Below are positions 18,402 to 29,453 of a DNA stretch of 64,000 nucleotides, piece after piece. The notes under the pieces are model-generated. The model ran no database searches. It saw nothing but the letters and a program-made list of their open reading frames with translations, and was not told the origin of the DNA. Within the stretch, counting starts at the first letter, position 1. Every line of letters starts with the position of its first letter. The stretch is from Alphaproteobacteria bacterium. Lineage in GTDB: Bacteria; Pseudomonadota; Alphaproteobacteria; Micavibrionales; Micavibrionaceae. Location of the stretch: positions 1 to 64,000 of the forward strand of contig JABSQP010000004.1 of assembly GCA_013215815.1 (NCBI GenBank), given 5' to 3'. Made by a program: the position numbers and the translations under genes.

Positions 18402-20701
18402 AATACAGGCTCTAATTCGCTTTCTAGAGGAAGGAAGATATTAAAAGTTGTACCTTTTCCTTCCTCACTGGCAATTTCAACATAACCATTGTGCAGCTCG
18501 GTAATATTTTTCACGATCGATAGCCCTAGCCCTGCGCCTTTTTCTAAAGCAGTCGGGGACATATCGATACGCTCTTTATGCGTGCGCTCGAAAGGATCAA
18601 AGATGCGTTTTTGATCAGCTTCAGAAATACCTATACCAGTATCTGAGACATACAGTTTTATATATTCATCTTGCTTCTCTGCCCCAATTGTTATGACGCC
18701 ACCTTCTGGGGTAAAACTAATAGCATTCCTTATCAGGTTCAGCATAACTTGCTTTATACGACTTTCATCGGCTGTGATGCTTTTGACCTTAGTGCAACAA
18801 GCTAATTTTATCTCTAGATTTTGTTTACGCGCCCAATCTGTCGTTAGTTCCTGTAAGTTTGACAGCATATCATGTACGTCTACATTATTGCCAACCAAGT
18901 CCAGATACCCTGCTTCAATGGTTGATAAATCAAGAATATCATCAATCAATCGAACGAGCTTGTTCCCTGCACTTAAAATATCACCGGTATATTCTTTTTG
19001 TTTATCATTTAAATCACCAAAATATTGGTTATCGAGTATTTCTGCAAAACCGATGATGGCATTAAGAGGTGTACGTAATTGGTAAGACACATTAGCCAAA
19101 AAGTCTGTTTTTAGCTCTTCTGCTGCTTCTAGGGCGGCGTTCCGATCTCGTAAAGCTTTTTCTACTTTTACTGTATCAGTCACATCAAAATAAGAGATGA
19201 GTACACCACCATCTGGTAGCGGAACAGTTGTATAATCTAATAAAATATCGTCTGTTCGTTCTAACCGTCCTTCACGTATTGATCGATCAATTGCTTGTGT
19301 GATTAATTCATTTTTTTGATCTTCCCAATTATCTTTGGGGAAGTAGGGTTTCATGCGATCAACAATCTTTGTGATGTGTGGCTCGTTTTCCAAATCTTCA
19401 GGATTAAGTCCCCATAAATCAGCATAAGATGGATTATGAAGTTTTAAGCGTCCATCACCGCCAAACACAGCGACACCTTCAGCTAAATTATCAAGTGTTT
19501 CTTTTTGCACTGCGACTAAGGTGTTGTAGGAAGACTCAAGTTCTAGACGGCTTGTCACATCCTCGAAAATCATCATAAGACCACCCATAGGGTGCGGTAT
19601 CACCATAAAGCGTACGGCTGTATTATTTGGTAAGTACATCATGTCTTCATGAGGATCGATAAGGTTGGTAAACATATCAATCCAACCTTGTTTGTAGCTT
19701 TTAAAATCAGCTTGTTCAGGAAGATGCCTGGTTTCACGCAACTTTTCCAGAATATCTCCTAATAATGGTTTTGCGTTAAGCCACTGGCCATCCAGATCCC
19801 ATAAAGAAGAGAAAGAGGTATTATAAAACTCTAAACGCCTATCGGAACCGTAAATAGCAACGGCACTTCTCAGCTGCTCTAAAAGTGTATGGTTTGCCGA
19901 TAAATACCGTTTTAATTCAGTCTCTTGTTGTTCGGATTGTGTTAGATCTTGTGCCATTCCGACAGACCAGCCTGTGCCGGATAATGGAATTTCAAAAAAT
20001 TCCATCAAGTATCTTTTCCCTATAGCGACTATGTGGCTCTTAGTTGACTGAGCAGATCCTTCTTCAAGTGCCTTGTACGCTATATCTTTCAAACTTTGTG
20101 GAGATGTTTTCGATGATAAGGATAACTCCGACTGCTTCACTAAAACCGTTGCTGGTGTTTCATCAACCAAATCAGCGTACGCTTGATTACACCAAATCAA
20201 CTTGGTTGTTTCATCACGCATCCATAATGGTACGGGTGTAGTATCTAGGATTTTTTGAAGCCGCATACTTTCCGATTCTGCGGTATCTCTTCTGTTTTCT
20301 AGGGACTTAAGTTGGCCAGCCTGCTCCGTTATATTTTCTGCCCAAATAATATGAAATTTATCGCCACCTTCCATAGCACTCCCAATTGTCCCTGATAGAC
20401 GCAAAGTTGTTTTTTCATCTATCGTGAGAAAATTTTCGGAGAAGCTTTTATTGTTCTCTTTCAAATCAATGAATAAGCCTTCCAGTACTGCGGCCTCACT
20501 TGCTCCTAGTGCATTTTGAATGTCATGAATGGTTTTGATTGATGATAATCCCAGTAAATCACAAAAGTTTTTGCTATAAGCAACGGCGTTATCTTCTGAA
20601 AAACCACAATACTCACCAGGAAAGGCAGCAAGAAAGGCTTCGAGTCGGTTTTTCTCCTCTTGAAGTTGATCTGCCCCTGTAAGTGTCTTTAGAAAATTCA
20701 T
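18398..20701 (-). CDS. divL: DivL-like PAS-domain kinase with Tyr at the phospho-acceptor position
   Basis: 767 aa with several PAS-like segments, H-box reads FLANVSYQLRTPLNAIIGF (TAC Tyr in place of His), intact ATPase domain (NLIRNAISFTPEGG, DTGIGI, GAGLGLSI); located next to tsaE. Confidence 0.85.
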   Translation of the reverse strand: MNFLKTLTGADQLQEEKNRLEAFLAAFPGEYCGFSEDNAVAYSKNFCDLLGLSSIKTIHDIQNALGASEAAVLEGLFIDLKENNKSFSENFLTIDEKTTLRLSGTIGSAMEGGDKFHIIWAENITEQAGQLKSLENRRDTAESESMRLQKILDTTPVPLWMRDETTKLIWCNQAYADLVDETPATVLVKQSELSLSSKTSPQSLKDIAYKALEEGSAQSTKSHIVAIGKRYLMEFFEIPLSGTGWSVGMAQDLTQSEQQETELKRYLSANHTLLEQLRSAVAIYGSDRRLEFYNTSFSSLWDLDGQWLNAKPLLGDILEKLRETRHLPEQADFKSYKQGWIDMFTNLIDPHEDMMYLPNNTAVRFMVIPHPMGGLMMIFEDVTSRLELESSYNTLVAVQKETLDNLAEGVAVFGGDGRLKLHNPSYADLWGLNPEDLENEPHITKIVDRMKPYFPKDNWEDQKNELITQAIDRSIREGRLERTDDILLDYTTVPLPDGGVLISYFDVTDTVKVEKALRDRNAALEAAEELKTDFLANVSYQLRTPLNAIIGFAEILDNQYFGDLNDKQKEYTGDILSAGNKLVRLIDDILDLSTIEAGYLDLVGNNVDVHDMLSNLQELTTDWARKQNLEIKLACCTKVKSITADESRIKQVMLNLIRNAISFTPEGGVITIGAEKQDEYIKLYVSDTGIGISEADQKRIFDPFERTHKERIDMSPTALEKGAGLGLSIVKNITELHNGYVEIASEEGKGTTFNIFLPLESELEPVF

Positions 20702-20767
20702 CTTAGCCAGAGTTTAAGCGTGCTTGCTCTAAAGAACAAGACATAGAACCGCAGTCTAACAATCTAT

Positions 20768-21607
20768 TTACAAGATGATTGTACGGCGATCATGCATAAA
20801 AATACGACGTTCTGCGTAGAGTTTCACAGCACGCGCCAGTACACGGCTTTCTGTGTCTTGTCCTAAGCGCTGCATTGTGTCTGGAGTATCACGATGATCA
20901 ACAGGAACGACGTCTTGAGTAATGATAGGACCTTCGTCTAGATCGGCTGTTGCAAAGTGCGCTGTAGCGCCAATTATTTTTACGCCTCGCTCGTAGGCCT
21001 GATGATAGGGACGCGCTCCTTTAAAGCCGGGTAAAAAAGAATGGTGAATATTGATAACTTTACCTGTATTTTCCTTACAAAAATTATCAGTAAGGATCTG
21101 CATATATCGAGCCATGATAACAAGCTCGATATCATTTTCATCAATGATAGTTTGTACTTTTTCTTCCTGCTCTATTTTATTCTCTTTTGTGACTGGGAAG
21201 TGCTGAAACGGAATTGAATAATTTTCAACGAAACCTTTTGTCACGTTATGGTTAGAGACAACAGCCTGTATATCGATAGGCAAATTTCCTTTATTCCAAC
21301 GATAAAATAAATCATGCAAGCAGTGGTCATGTTGTGAAACCATAATAAGGGTTTTAACTGGGCATGATAGATCACATACTTGGTAATCCATTTTAAATTC
21401 ATCTGCTATTTCTGCGAAGCGAGCTTTGAACGCGCTTAAACAGCCGTCCTGTAACGGTGTAAAAACGACACGCATAAAGAATTGGTTTGAAAAATCATCA
21501 TGAAATTGCGCAGATTCTTCAATGTTACACTGGTTGTTGCTTAATGTTGTTGCAACAGCAGCAACAATACCTGGCTTATCATCACAAGAGAGTCTTAAAA
21601 CATGCAT
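20768..21607 (-). CDS. purU: Formyltetrahydrofolate deformylase
   Basis: N-terminal ACT domain plus formyltransferase motifs (VINIHHSFLPGFKGARPYHQAYERGVKIIGATAHFAT). Confidence 0.95.
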   Translation of the reverse strand: MHVLRLSCDDKPGIVAAVATTLSNNQCNIEESAQFHDDFSNQFFMRVVFTPLQDGCLSAFKARFAEIADEFKMDYQVCDLSCPVKTLIMVSQHDHCLHDLFYRWNKGNLPIDIQAVVSNHNVTKGFVENYSIPFQHFPVTKENKIEQEEKVQTIIDENDIELVIMARYMQILTDNFCKENTGKVINIHHSFLPGFKGARPYHQAYERGVKIIGATAHFATADLDEGPIITQDVVPVDHRDTPDTMQRLGQDTESRVLARAVKLYAERRIFMHDRRTIIL

Positions 21608-21608
21608 G

Positions 21609-22190
21609 CTATTTCAACGCCTGTGTTGTTTTTACAAGCTGATTAACGACGCCTTCTAACATTTTCTTCTGACTTTCATCAGCCAATGATCCATCTTCGT
21701 TAAAGGCTTTGAAACCATTTCCTATAGCGGCTTGTGATGGAACGACATGCATTCCAATGTTGCCGAGAAGCATGCGAAGTGGTACGAGGCCGCGTATTCC
21801 GCCTAAACCGCCAGGTGAAGTAGCCGCTAATCCTGCTGTTTTTCCTTTGAATGCGATGAGGGGTGCCTCATTTTCTTCATGAGGGCGGGATAGCCAATCT
21901 ATAGTGTTTTTTAAGAGTGCAGAGTATCCACTATTATATTCAGGAGATGCGATAAAGATGCCATCACTCTCGATAAATAGTTTTTTTAAACTTATTGCTT
22001 GTTCTGGAAGACCGGCTTTATTTTCCAAATCACCATCATAAATTGGCATTGGATAATCTTTTAAATCGATGAATGTTGCTTCCACATTTTGGTGCTCTAT
22101 TGCGATATTGCATGCAGCGCGTGCAAGCTTCTTATTAATAGAATCTTCTCTCGCGCTACCTGCTAAAAATAGGAGTTTAATTGTCATCAT
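21609..22190 (-). CDS. NADPH-dependent FMN reductase family protein
   Basis: GSAREDSINKKLAR and SPEYNSGYSALLKNTIDWLSR motifs. Confidence 0.88.
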   Translation of the reverse strand: MMTIKLLFLAGSAREDSINKKLARAACNIAIEHQNVEATFIDLKDYPMPIYDGDLENKAGLPEQAISLKKLFIESDGIFIASPEYNSGYSALLKNTIDWLSRPHEENEAPLIAFKGKTAGLAATSPGGLGGIRGLVPLRMLLGNIGMHVVPSQAAIGNGFKAFNEDGSLADESQKKMLEGVVNQLVKTTQALK

Positions 22191-22195
22191 TCACC

Positions 22196-23518
<1,323 letters not shown>

Positions 23519-23561
23519 TCAACTTTTTTATGTTAAATTTCGTTATATTCAGAAAATATTA

Positions 23562-23596
23562 ATAATTCTGCGTTAAGAATTATAGGCAATGGCCTA
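23562..23596 (-). promoter_or_regulatory. Tandem hairpins in the ahcY 5' leader (candidate structured UTR)
   Basis: ATAATTCT-N6-AGAATTAT (8 bp) directly adjoining TAGGC-N4-GCCTA, about 45-80 nt upstream of the ahcY start. Confidence 0.35.
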
Positions 23597-23694
23597 ATAA
23601 AGCAAGCTTTTAGGGCTTCATAATAAAGAAATACTAGGGTTAGCCAGAAGAAGTTAAAAGGAGTGAAATAAAGAGTGGTATGGGGAGTTTAACC

Positions 23695-24072
23695 ATGAAG
23701 AAAAACGATTTTAACGCAGAAAGTAAGGCGCCTGTTTATGGTTACGAGCGCAGTCCGGTCAATGAGCGTAGTTTCATGATTGTGCGTTCGGATGAAGGTG
23801 GCCCAGTTGGTGACTATACAGTACTAGACCCGAATGAAGATATTAAGCTTTCCGAAAAAAAGGTGATGAATTTAATCGCGCTTTTGAATGGTCGTAAACG
23901 TTTAATGGATTTAGGACATGAAACAAAGACACGTATTTTGTATCGCATTGTGAGCGAGCGTGATGAAGAGAATAAATCAAAAGTTCTATTTTATAATTTA
24001 GGGGAACAAGGTGTTTCTATTGAAAACGCATTGTTTCGATTAGAAGCAGATGAGGAGGTTTTAAATGGCTAA
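23695..24072 (+). CDS. Small hypothetical protein (125-130 aa)
   Basis: Two possible ATGs (23680 or 23695); the second has a GGGGAG SD-like sequence. Soluble, charged; no family recognised. Confidence 0.65.
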   Translation: MKKNDFNAESKAPVYGYERSPVNERSFMIVRSDEGGPVGDYTVLDPNEDIKLSEKKVMNLIALLNGRKRLMDLGHETKTRILYRIVSERDEENKSKVLFYNLGEQGVSIENALFRLEADEEVLNG

Positions 24073-24199
24073 TCTAGCAGTACTAAAAGGTATTTTAGAA
24101 GATTTTGCAGAAGCTGGTAGTGATTCAGCGTTTGTAGGTCAGTCAGCAGAAGTGACATCTACAATCACATCAACACCAGGTGCTATACCTAAACCTTAA
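24065..24199 (+). CDS. Small hypothetical protein (44 aa), translationally overlapping the upstream ORF
   Basis: ATG at 24065 overlaps the upstream stop; MANLAVLKGILEDFAEAGSDSAFVGQSAEVTSTITSTPGAIPKP*. Not in the supplied ORF track. Confidence 0.5.
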   Translation: MANLAVLKGILEDFAEAGSDSAFVGQSAEVTSTITSTPGAIPKP

Positions 24200-25022
24200 G
24201 ATCACGGTGTTTTTTAAAGGTTGTTATACTTATAGAGGATAGCCATTCTTCGAGTGTCTCGACGCAGAACACGGAGCGGTGTTTGCCGCCCGTACACCCA
24301 ATAGCAATCGTTAAATAGCTTTTACCTTCGTGATTATAACGCGGTAAAAGCGGTTCAATTAAATTTTTAAAGTTCGTGATAAACCCTTCAAAATTTTCAT
24401 CTTCCTTTATGTAATTTCCAATTTTAGGGTTTAACCCAGTAAGTGGTTTTAAATCTTTATCCCAGTGCGGATTTCTTAAAAAGCGAACATCCATGACGAT
24501 GTCTGCTTCTCTAGGCACACCATTTTTAAAACCAAATGAGACGAGAGAGACTGTTAAACGGGTTGTTGATTCTAAAGCGTAATGACCTTCAATAAATCTT
24601 CTGAGATCGTGAATAGATAAATCACTCGTATCAATTAGAAGATCAGATTGCTTTTTTAATTCTTGAAGAAGCTTTTTTTCTTTTTTTATTCCATCTTCAA
24701 CAGGCCGATCTTTTGCTAGTGGATGCTTACGTCTTGTTTCAGTAAAGCGTTTGAGAAGCGTTGTGTCGTCGCACGTAATGTAGGCTAAGTTTGCTCCAAT
24801 TTTGTTCTTTTTCTCTACAATGTCCGCTGGAGAAAAACTGCGAACACGGCTATCTATACCAATTGCAATGGGTTTATCTGGATCTTGATCAATTAATCCA
24901 TCAATAAATTCCAAAGGGAAATTGTCAAAGACTTCATAACCGAGATCTTCTAGTGATTTAAGAGCGGAAGATATTCCTGCACCTGAGAGACCTGTAACAA
25001 TGATGATATTTTTATCTGGCAT
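24189..25022 (-). CDS. rapZ: RNase adapter RapZ
   Basis: VTGLSGAGISSALKSLEDLGYEVFDNFP; SFGFKNGVPREADIVMDVRFLRNPH; IAIGCTGGKHRSVF. Confidence 0.96.
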   Translation of the reverse strand: MPDKNIIIVTGLSGAGISSALKSLEDLGYEVFDNFPLEFIDGLIDQDPDKPIAIGIDSRVRSFSPADIVEKKNKIGANLAYITCDDTTLLKRFTETRRKHPLAKDRPVEDGIKKEKKLLQELKKQSDLLIDTSDLSIHDLRRFIEGHYALESTTRLTVSLVSFGFKNGVPREADIVMDVRFLRNPHWDKDLKPLTGLNPKIGNYIKEDENFEGFITNFKNLIEPLLPRYNHEGKSYLTIAIGCTGGKHRSVFCVETLEEWLSSISITTFKKHRDLKV

Positions 25023-25596
25023 TTTTTAGAGCCCATCTACGGCCATAAAGCACAATTAGAAATGCAGTATTCATGATAACTAAAGATAATGGATAAAGAA
25101 CAGTGATAATCGTGTAATTGTTCAACGCAAATAAAGATAAAATAAATTTGAGGGCAGCCATTATAGTTTGAAATGGTAATTCTTGATCTGGTCTATGCCA
25201 TGTTTTTGCAAAAGTAGGGTAGAATGCTATTGCGTCAATGATTGTAATTAAAATTACAGAATAAAGAGGCGTGTCAGTTACTAACCATAATGGTATAGAG
25301 GTTAGCGCCGCAACGAAAGTTATGGTGTCAGTGCGCGTTATCGTAATTTCTGAACGTTTTATGTAACCAATGATCGCAATAAAGAATGTAAATGCTGCTG
25401 AAATACCTGTTATCCAAGCGCCTGGCCCTGCGTTATCTGATAGCTGGGCAAAAAAACCAATTGCAGTTAGCAAACCCCATATAAACCAAGAAAAAGGATG
25501 AGGGCGTGTGTTTCCTCTAAATATTGAATAGATATAAGCAAGATATCCAATGAAAGTAAAAACAAGCCCTATAGCGGTAAAAATTTCTTTTTCCAT
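25012..25596 (-). CDS. Multi-pass membrane protein, possible PQ-loop/SWEET-like
   Basis: 194 aa, about 6-7 TM segments in an apparent two-fold arrangement (GYLAYIYSIFRGNTRPHPFSWFIW / AIAFYPTFAKTWHRPDQELPF). Confidence 0.55.
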   Translation of the reverse strand: MEKEIFTAIGLVFTFIGYLAYIYSIFRGNTRPHPFSWFIWGLLTAIGFFAQLSDNAGPGAWITGISAAFTFFIAIIGYIKRSEITITRTDTITFVAALTSIPLWLVTDTPLYSVILITIIDAIAFYPTFAKTWHRPDQELPFQTIMAALKFILSLFALNNYTIITVLYPLSLVIMNTAFLIVLYGRRWALKNAR

Positions 25597-27443
25597 TAGG
25601 TCACGGCCTTTAATTCCACATTAAATCTTGCGCCAATTACTTGATCGTTTTCATCTGTAATGTTTTCTGCCCAAATATGCCCGCCATGTGCATCAATAAT
25701 TTGTTTTGAAATGGATAATCCTAAACCAGAATGAGATCCATATTGTTCGTGTTGGGGGCGCTCTGTGTAAAAACGATCAAAAACAGTTTCTATTTTGTTT
25801 TCTGGTATACCCGGTCCTTTGTCTTCAACCGATACAACGATAAATGGGCCAATATGTTTTGCACCAATGGTTATATATCCATCTTTCGGAGAGAAGGAGA
25901 TCGCATTACTTATCAAATTACCGAAGACCTGTGATAGACGTTCTTCATTGCCGGAAATAATGAAGTTTTGCTCTTCTGGCACATCAAGTTTGATTGAGGT
26001 GTCTTCATATTTATCACCCGTTTCATCTATTCGGCTCATAGGTGTTTTATAAGCATCTTGAAGATGTTTCAGTAACACAACTAAATCAACATCACTCATT
26101 TCATCGCGAGACAACTCTGCATCAAGACGCGAGGCACTAGAAATGTCACTGATGAGTCGATCTAGGCGTTGTACGTCATGGTGAATAACTTCCATGAGCT
26201 TGTTTCTTTTTTCTTCATCTTTAATGCGTGTGGCGGTTTCAACGGCACTTCGTAATGATGTGAGAGGATTTTTAATTTCGTGGGACACATCTGCTGCAAA
26301 GCGTTCAATGGTGTCCATGCGATCATGAAGCGCCTTTGTCATGTCACGTAAGACAAGAGAAAGCTCACCAATCTCATCACCACGCCTACTCATATCGGGA
26401 ATTTCTGCATGCTTTGCTTTTCCTAGGCGCACAGCTTCAGCTGCAAGAGCGAGGCGTTGCAGCGGTTTTCCGATGATTCCTGAAAGATAGATGGAAAGCA
26501 TAACAGTAATACCGAGTGCGCCCAGAAATACTCTGAATACATCAACACGCACTTCGGCTATTTTATTTTCTAATGCTTTACCGTCTCTGATTAAGAGAAC
26601 AACACCGAGAACTTGTTTGATTTTTTGAATAGGGGCTGACGCCGTTAAAACAATATTACCATTATTATCCCAGGCATGTGTGCTGATATTTCCAAGAAGG
26701 GCTTCTTGGGTATCCGGAAAGGTAAAGATGTCTCTAATTTGATCATGCGGCACGCTCTGTAGTTTCGTTTGCATAGGGATTAGGTTTAGAAACCTTGTTG
26801 CTGACTGAGAGAACAAAGCGTCAATGCTCATCGCTGTTTCAGGTTGATCAAGTTCTTCGACTTGCACAACGCTTCCTGTGCCGCCGGCACCAGCAAGAAT
26901 ATTGGAGTCGGCCAATATTTCACCATCAACGCCGAAGAGCTGAATACGGCTATCACCGAGTGAGCCTAAGCGACGGATCATTTTTCTGGCAAGTTCTGGC
27001 TTAATAGCTTCTATTTCAAGAGGATCTTCAAAAGGAATAGGAGAAATTTGGAAGACTGGTCGAACTGAGCCTTCTGAAAGGGCGCCAGAGAATAATTTTG
27101 CTTCTGCGCGCATCGATTCAAGCTCAGCTTCTATGAGGCTATCAGTGTATTGTCCCATGTATAAGATACCAACACCCAAAATCATGATCGCGATAATATT
27201 TACGGCCATGATTCGAACTGTCAGAGAGCTTATTTTTTCAGATGAGGCACTCCACCGCTCTTCAATGTTTTTTTGCGGCGTATCTTGATCTGCTTTTTGA
27301 GATCGTCTGAATAGAGGAAAAAGCTTACTACTCTTTGTAGCGATATCCGATACCGTAAAGTGTTTCGATTTGGTCGAAGTCTTGGTCAATTTTTTTGAAC
27401 TTTTTTCTGATTCGCTTGATATGGGAGTCGATTGTTCTGTCAT
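25596..27443 (-). CDS. chvG: Sensor histidine kinase, ChvG/ExoS-like
   Basis: Periplasmic sensor, HAMP, H-box [20 protein letters not shown], ATPase motifs; next to chvI. N-terminal boundary uncertain. Confidence 0.88.
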   Translation of the reverse strand: MTEQSTPISSESEKSSKKLTKTSTKSKHFTVSDIATKSSKLFPLFRRSQKADQDTPQKNIEERWSASSEKISSLTVRIMAVNIIAIMILGVGILYMGQYTDSLIEAELESMRAEAKLFSGALSEGSVRPVFQISPIPFEDPLEIEAIKPELARKMIRRLGSLGDSRIQLFGVDGEILADSNILAGAGGTGSVVQVEELDQPETAMSIDALFSQSATRFLNLIPMQTKLQSVPHDQIRDIFTFPDTQEALLGNISTHAWDNNGNIVLTASAPIQKIKQVLGVVLLIRDGKALENKIAEVRVDVFRVFLGALGITVMLSIYLSGIIGKPLQRLALAAEAVRLGKAKHAEIPDMSRRGDEIGELSLVLRDMTKALHDRMDTIERFAADVSHEIKNPLTSLRSAVETATRIKDEEKRNKLMEVIHHDVQRLDRLISDISSASRLDAELSRDEMSDVDLVVLLKHLQDAYKTPMSRIDETGDKYEDTSIKLDVPEEQNFIISGNEERLSQVFGNLISNAISFSPKDGYITIGAKHIGPFIVVSVEDKGPGIPENKIETVFDRFYTERPQHEQYGSHSGLGLSISKQIIDAHGGHIWAENITDENDQVIGARFNVELKAVT

Positions 27444-28026
27444 CTACATAGATATTCTCACCATATGCCAAATCAATCAACTGATCTCTGTTTTTTACGT
27501 GTCCTGGACGCTGTGCCAGGGCTTTTACAAGCAGATACTCGGTAACTGTTAGGTTAATGGGCTGTTTTTTCCAACTGCATAGATGGCGAGAATCATCGAG
27601 CGTTAAATCACCGCGCTCAACTATTTCTTCACTCTTTTTCGCTGTTGCTGATGTTTTCTGTAATTCTTGGCGGCGCAGGAGAGCTCTAATTCGTTCTATA
27701 AGAAGGCGCTGCGAGAATGGTTTAGTGATGTAGTCGTCTGCACCCATACGCAGACCAATCACTTCATCAACCTCATCATCTTTAGATGTCAAAAAGATAA
27801 CAGGAATAGCCGATTCTTCACGTAATTTTGTCAGAACTTCCATTCCGTCCATACGCGGCATTTTAATATCCAGAACAACAAGGTCTGGTGTGCTTGTTTT
27901 AATTCCGCTTAAGCCTTCTTCTCCATCATTATACGTTTTGACGTTATATCCTTCGGCTTCTAACGACATCGATACTGATGTTAGAATGTTACGATCATCA
28001 TCTACGAGAGCAATGTTTTGAGACAT
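27328..28026 (-). CDS. chvI: Response regulator, ChvI-like (OmpR family)
   Basis: [30 protein letters not shown], winged-helix C-terminus [15 protein letters not shown]. Confidence 0.92.
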   Translation of the reverse strand: MSQNIALVDDDRNILTSVSMSLEAEGYNVKTYNDGEEGLSGIKTSTPDLVVLDIKMPRMDGMEVLTKLREESAIPVIFLTSKDDEVDEVIGLRMGADDYITKPFSQRLLIERIRALLRRQELQKTSATAKKSEEIVERGDLTLDDSRHLCSWKKQPINLTVTEYLLVKALAQRPGHVKNRDQLIDLAYGENIYVDDRTIDSHIKRIRKKFKKIDQDFDQIETLYGIGYRYKE

Positions 28027-28112
28027 CTAATAATTCCTTTATTTAACTTACCTAGCATTAAAAAGCGGAAAAAGTACGCTTTCAAGGCGTAATTTGGGCA
28101 GAGTTGTGGTTT

Positions 28113-29453
28113 TTAAGGCTGTTTTGTCAAAATATTACCCAAAAAATACAAAGAACCTGTAATGAGAATACGTACATTTCCTGATTCACAGATTTGGCTT
28201 ACAGCGTTTTGTATATCCGTCGCTGTTTGAACGCATGGAAAACCTAACTCTTTAATTTGTTGAGCGAGTGTTTCCTTATCGAAGCTGGCTGCTTCATTTT
28301 CAATTTCCATGAGTGTGATGCTATGAGCGTAGGGAGCAAGAGGTTCTAGGAAAGCTCTAGGATCTTTACGATTAACCATGGCTACGATGAGATGAAGAGG
28401 TTTGCTATCTTGTTGCTTCCATAGCTCAGCTTGCTTCGCGAGAAACGCGCCGGCGCTATCATTATGTCCACCATCTATCCAAGTTTCTGGAAAGCCATCA
28501 TATATCTTTTCAAGTCGTCCGGGCCAGTGAATTGCCCCCAACGCTTTATTCACTGTTTCAGGGGATAACTTATCTGACAGGCCCAGCTGAGCTCGTATGA
28601 TCTCAAAGGTGCGCAGCGCTGCACCGGCATTATAAATTTGATGAAGCCCTTTTAAATTCGGTGTTTTTAGCAGGAGATCATTTGTTTTTGATACGTAATG
28701 CATCTGTTTGTTTTGCGGTTCAATGCGCCAATCTTGTTCAAAAATGTGAAGAGGTGCTTTTGGGGATAGACCGGAGGATACATCGTGGAAAACACTAAAG
28801 ACACCTGCTTCATTTGATGCATCTGTTTGATATCCAATGACGCAAGGTACGCCTGCTTTCATAATGCCCGCTTTTTCAAAGGCGATTTTATCGAGGCTAT
28901 TACCTAAAAACTCTTCATGATCTTTGGAGATGGTTGTGATTATTGTGCAAATTGGGTTTGGTACAACATTCGTAGCATCTAAGCGGCCGCCCATGCCTGT
29001 TTCTAATAGACATATATCTGCAGCCTTGCGCGAGAAAGCTAAATAGGTTGCAGCCGTAAATATTTCAAAGAAAGTTATAGGCTCTTCACGATTAACGCCC
29101 AGACACTCTTCGAGGAGTTCGATTAGATATTCTGATGTAATCAGTTCACCAGCAAGCCTTATCCGCTCTGTCGGATGGACAAGGTGCGGTGATGTCATCA
29201 CATGAACACGCAAACCTTCTTCTTCCAAAAGCGACCTTAGAGCCGCAATCGTCGATCCCTTACCATTTGTACCGGCAACGTGAATAACAGGTGGAAGATT
29301 AAGGTGCGGATTGCCGAGTTTATCTAAAAAGCGCAGTACGCGATCTAAGGAGAGATCGATCTCTTCGCTATAGAAACCATAAAGTTCTTGAAGGATATTA
29401 TCCAGCCGTTCTTCTACGGCTGGATCAGCGCTTTTATTGTGCAGCTTTTGCAC
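28113..29453 (-). CDS. folC: Bifunctional folylpolyglutamate/dihydrofolate synthase
   Basis: VIHVAGTNGKGSTIAALRS, FEIFTAATYLAFS, LLETGMGGRLDATNV. GTG at 29453 (VQKLHNKSADPAVEERLDN) is a better start than the listed 29612, which is out-of-frame overprint of accD. Confidence 0.9.
   Translation of the reverse strand: MQKLHNKSADPAVEERLDNILQELYGFYSEEIDLSLDRVLRFLDKLGNPHLNLPPVIHVAGTNGKGSTIAALRSLLEEEGLRVHVMTSPHLVHPTERIRLAGELITSEYLIELLEECLGVNREEPITFFEIFTAATYLAFSRKAADICLLETGMGGRLDATNVVPNPICTIITTISKDHEEFLGNSLDKIAFEKAGIMKAGVPCVIGYQTDASNEAGVFSVFHDVSSGLSPKAPLHIFEQDWRIEPQNKQMHYVSKTNDLLLKTPNLKGLHQIYNAGAALRTFEIIRAQLGLSDKLSPETVNKALGAIHWPGRLEKIYDGFPETWIDGGHNDSAGAFLAKQAELWKQQDSKPLHLIVAMVNRKDPRAFLEPLAPYAHSITLMEIENEAASFDKETLAQQIKELGFPCVQTATDIQNAVSQICESGNVRILITGSLYFLGNILTKQP

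Noticed and set aside
23519-23680. SAH or SAM riboswitch upstream of ahcY
   Set aside because: Hairpins are present but I could not match a known SAH/SAM riboswitch consensus by eye; kept only as a low-confidence structured leader.
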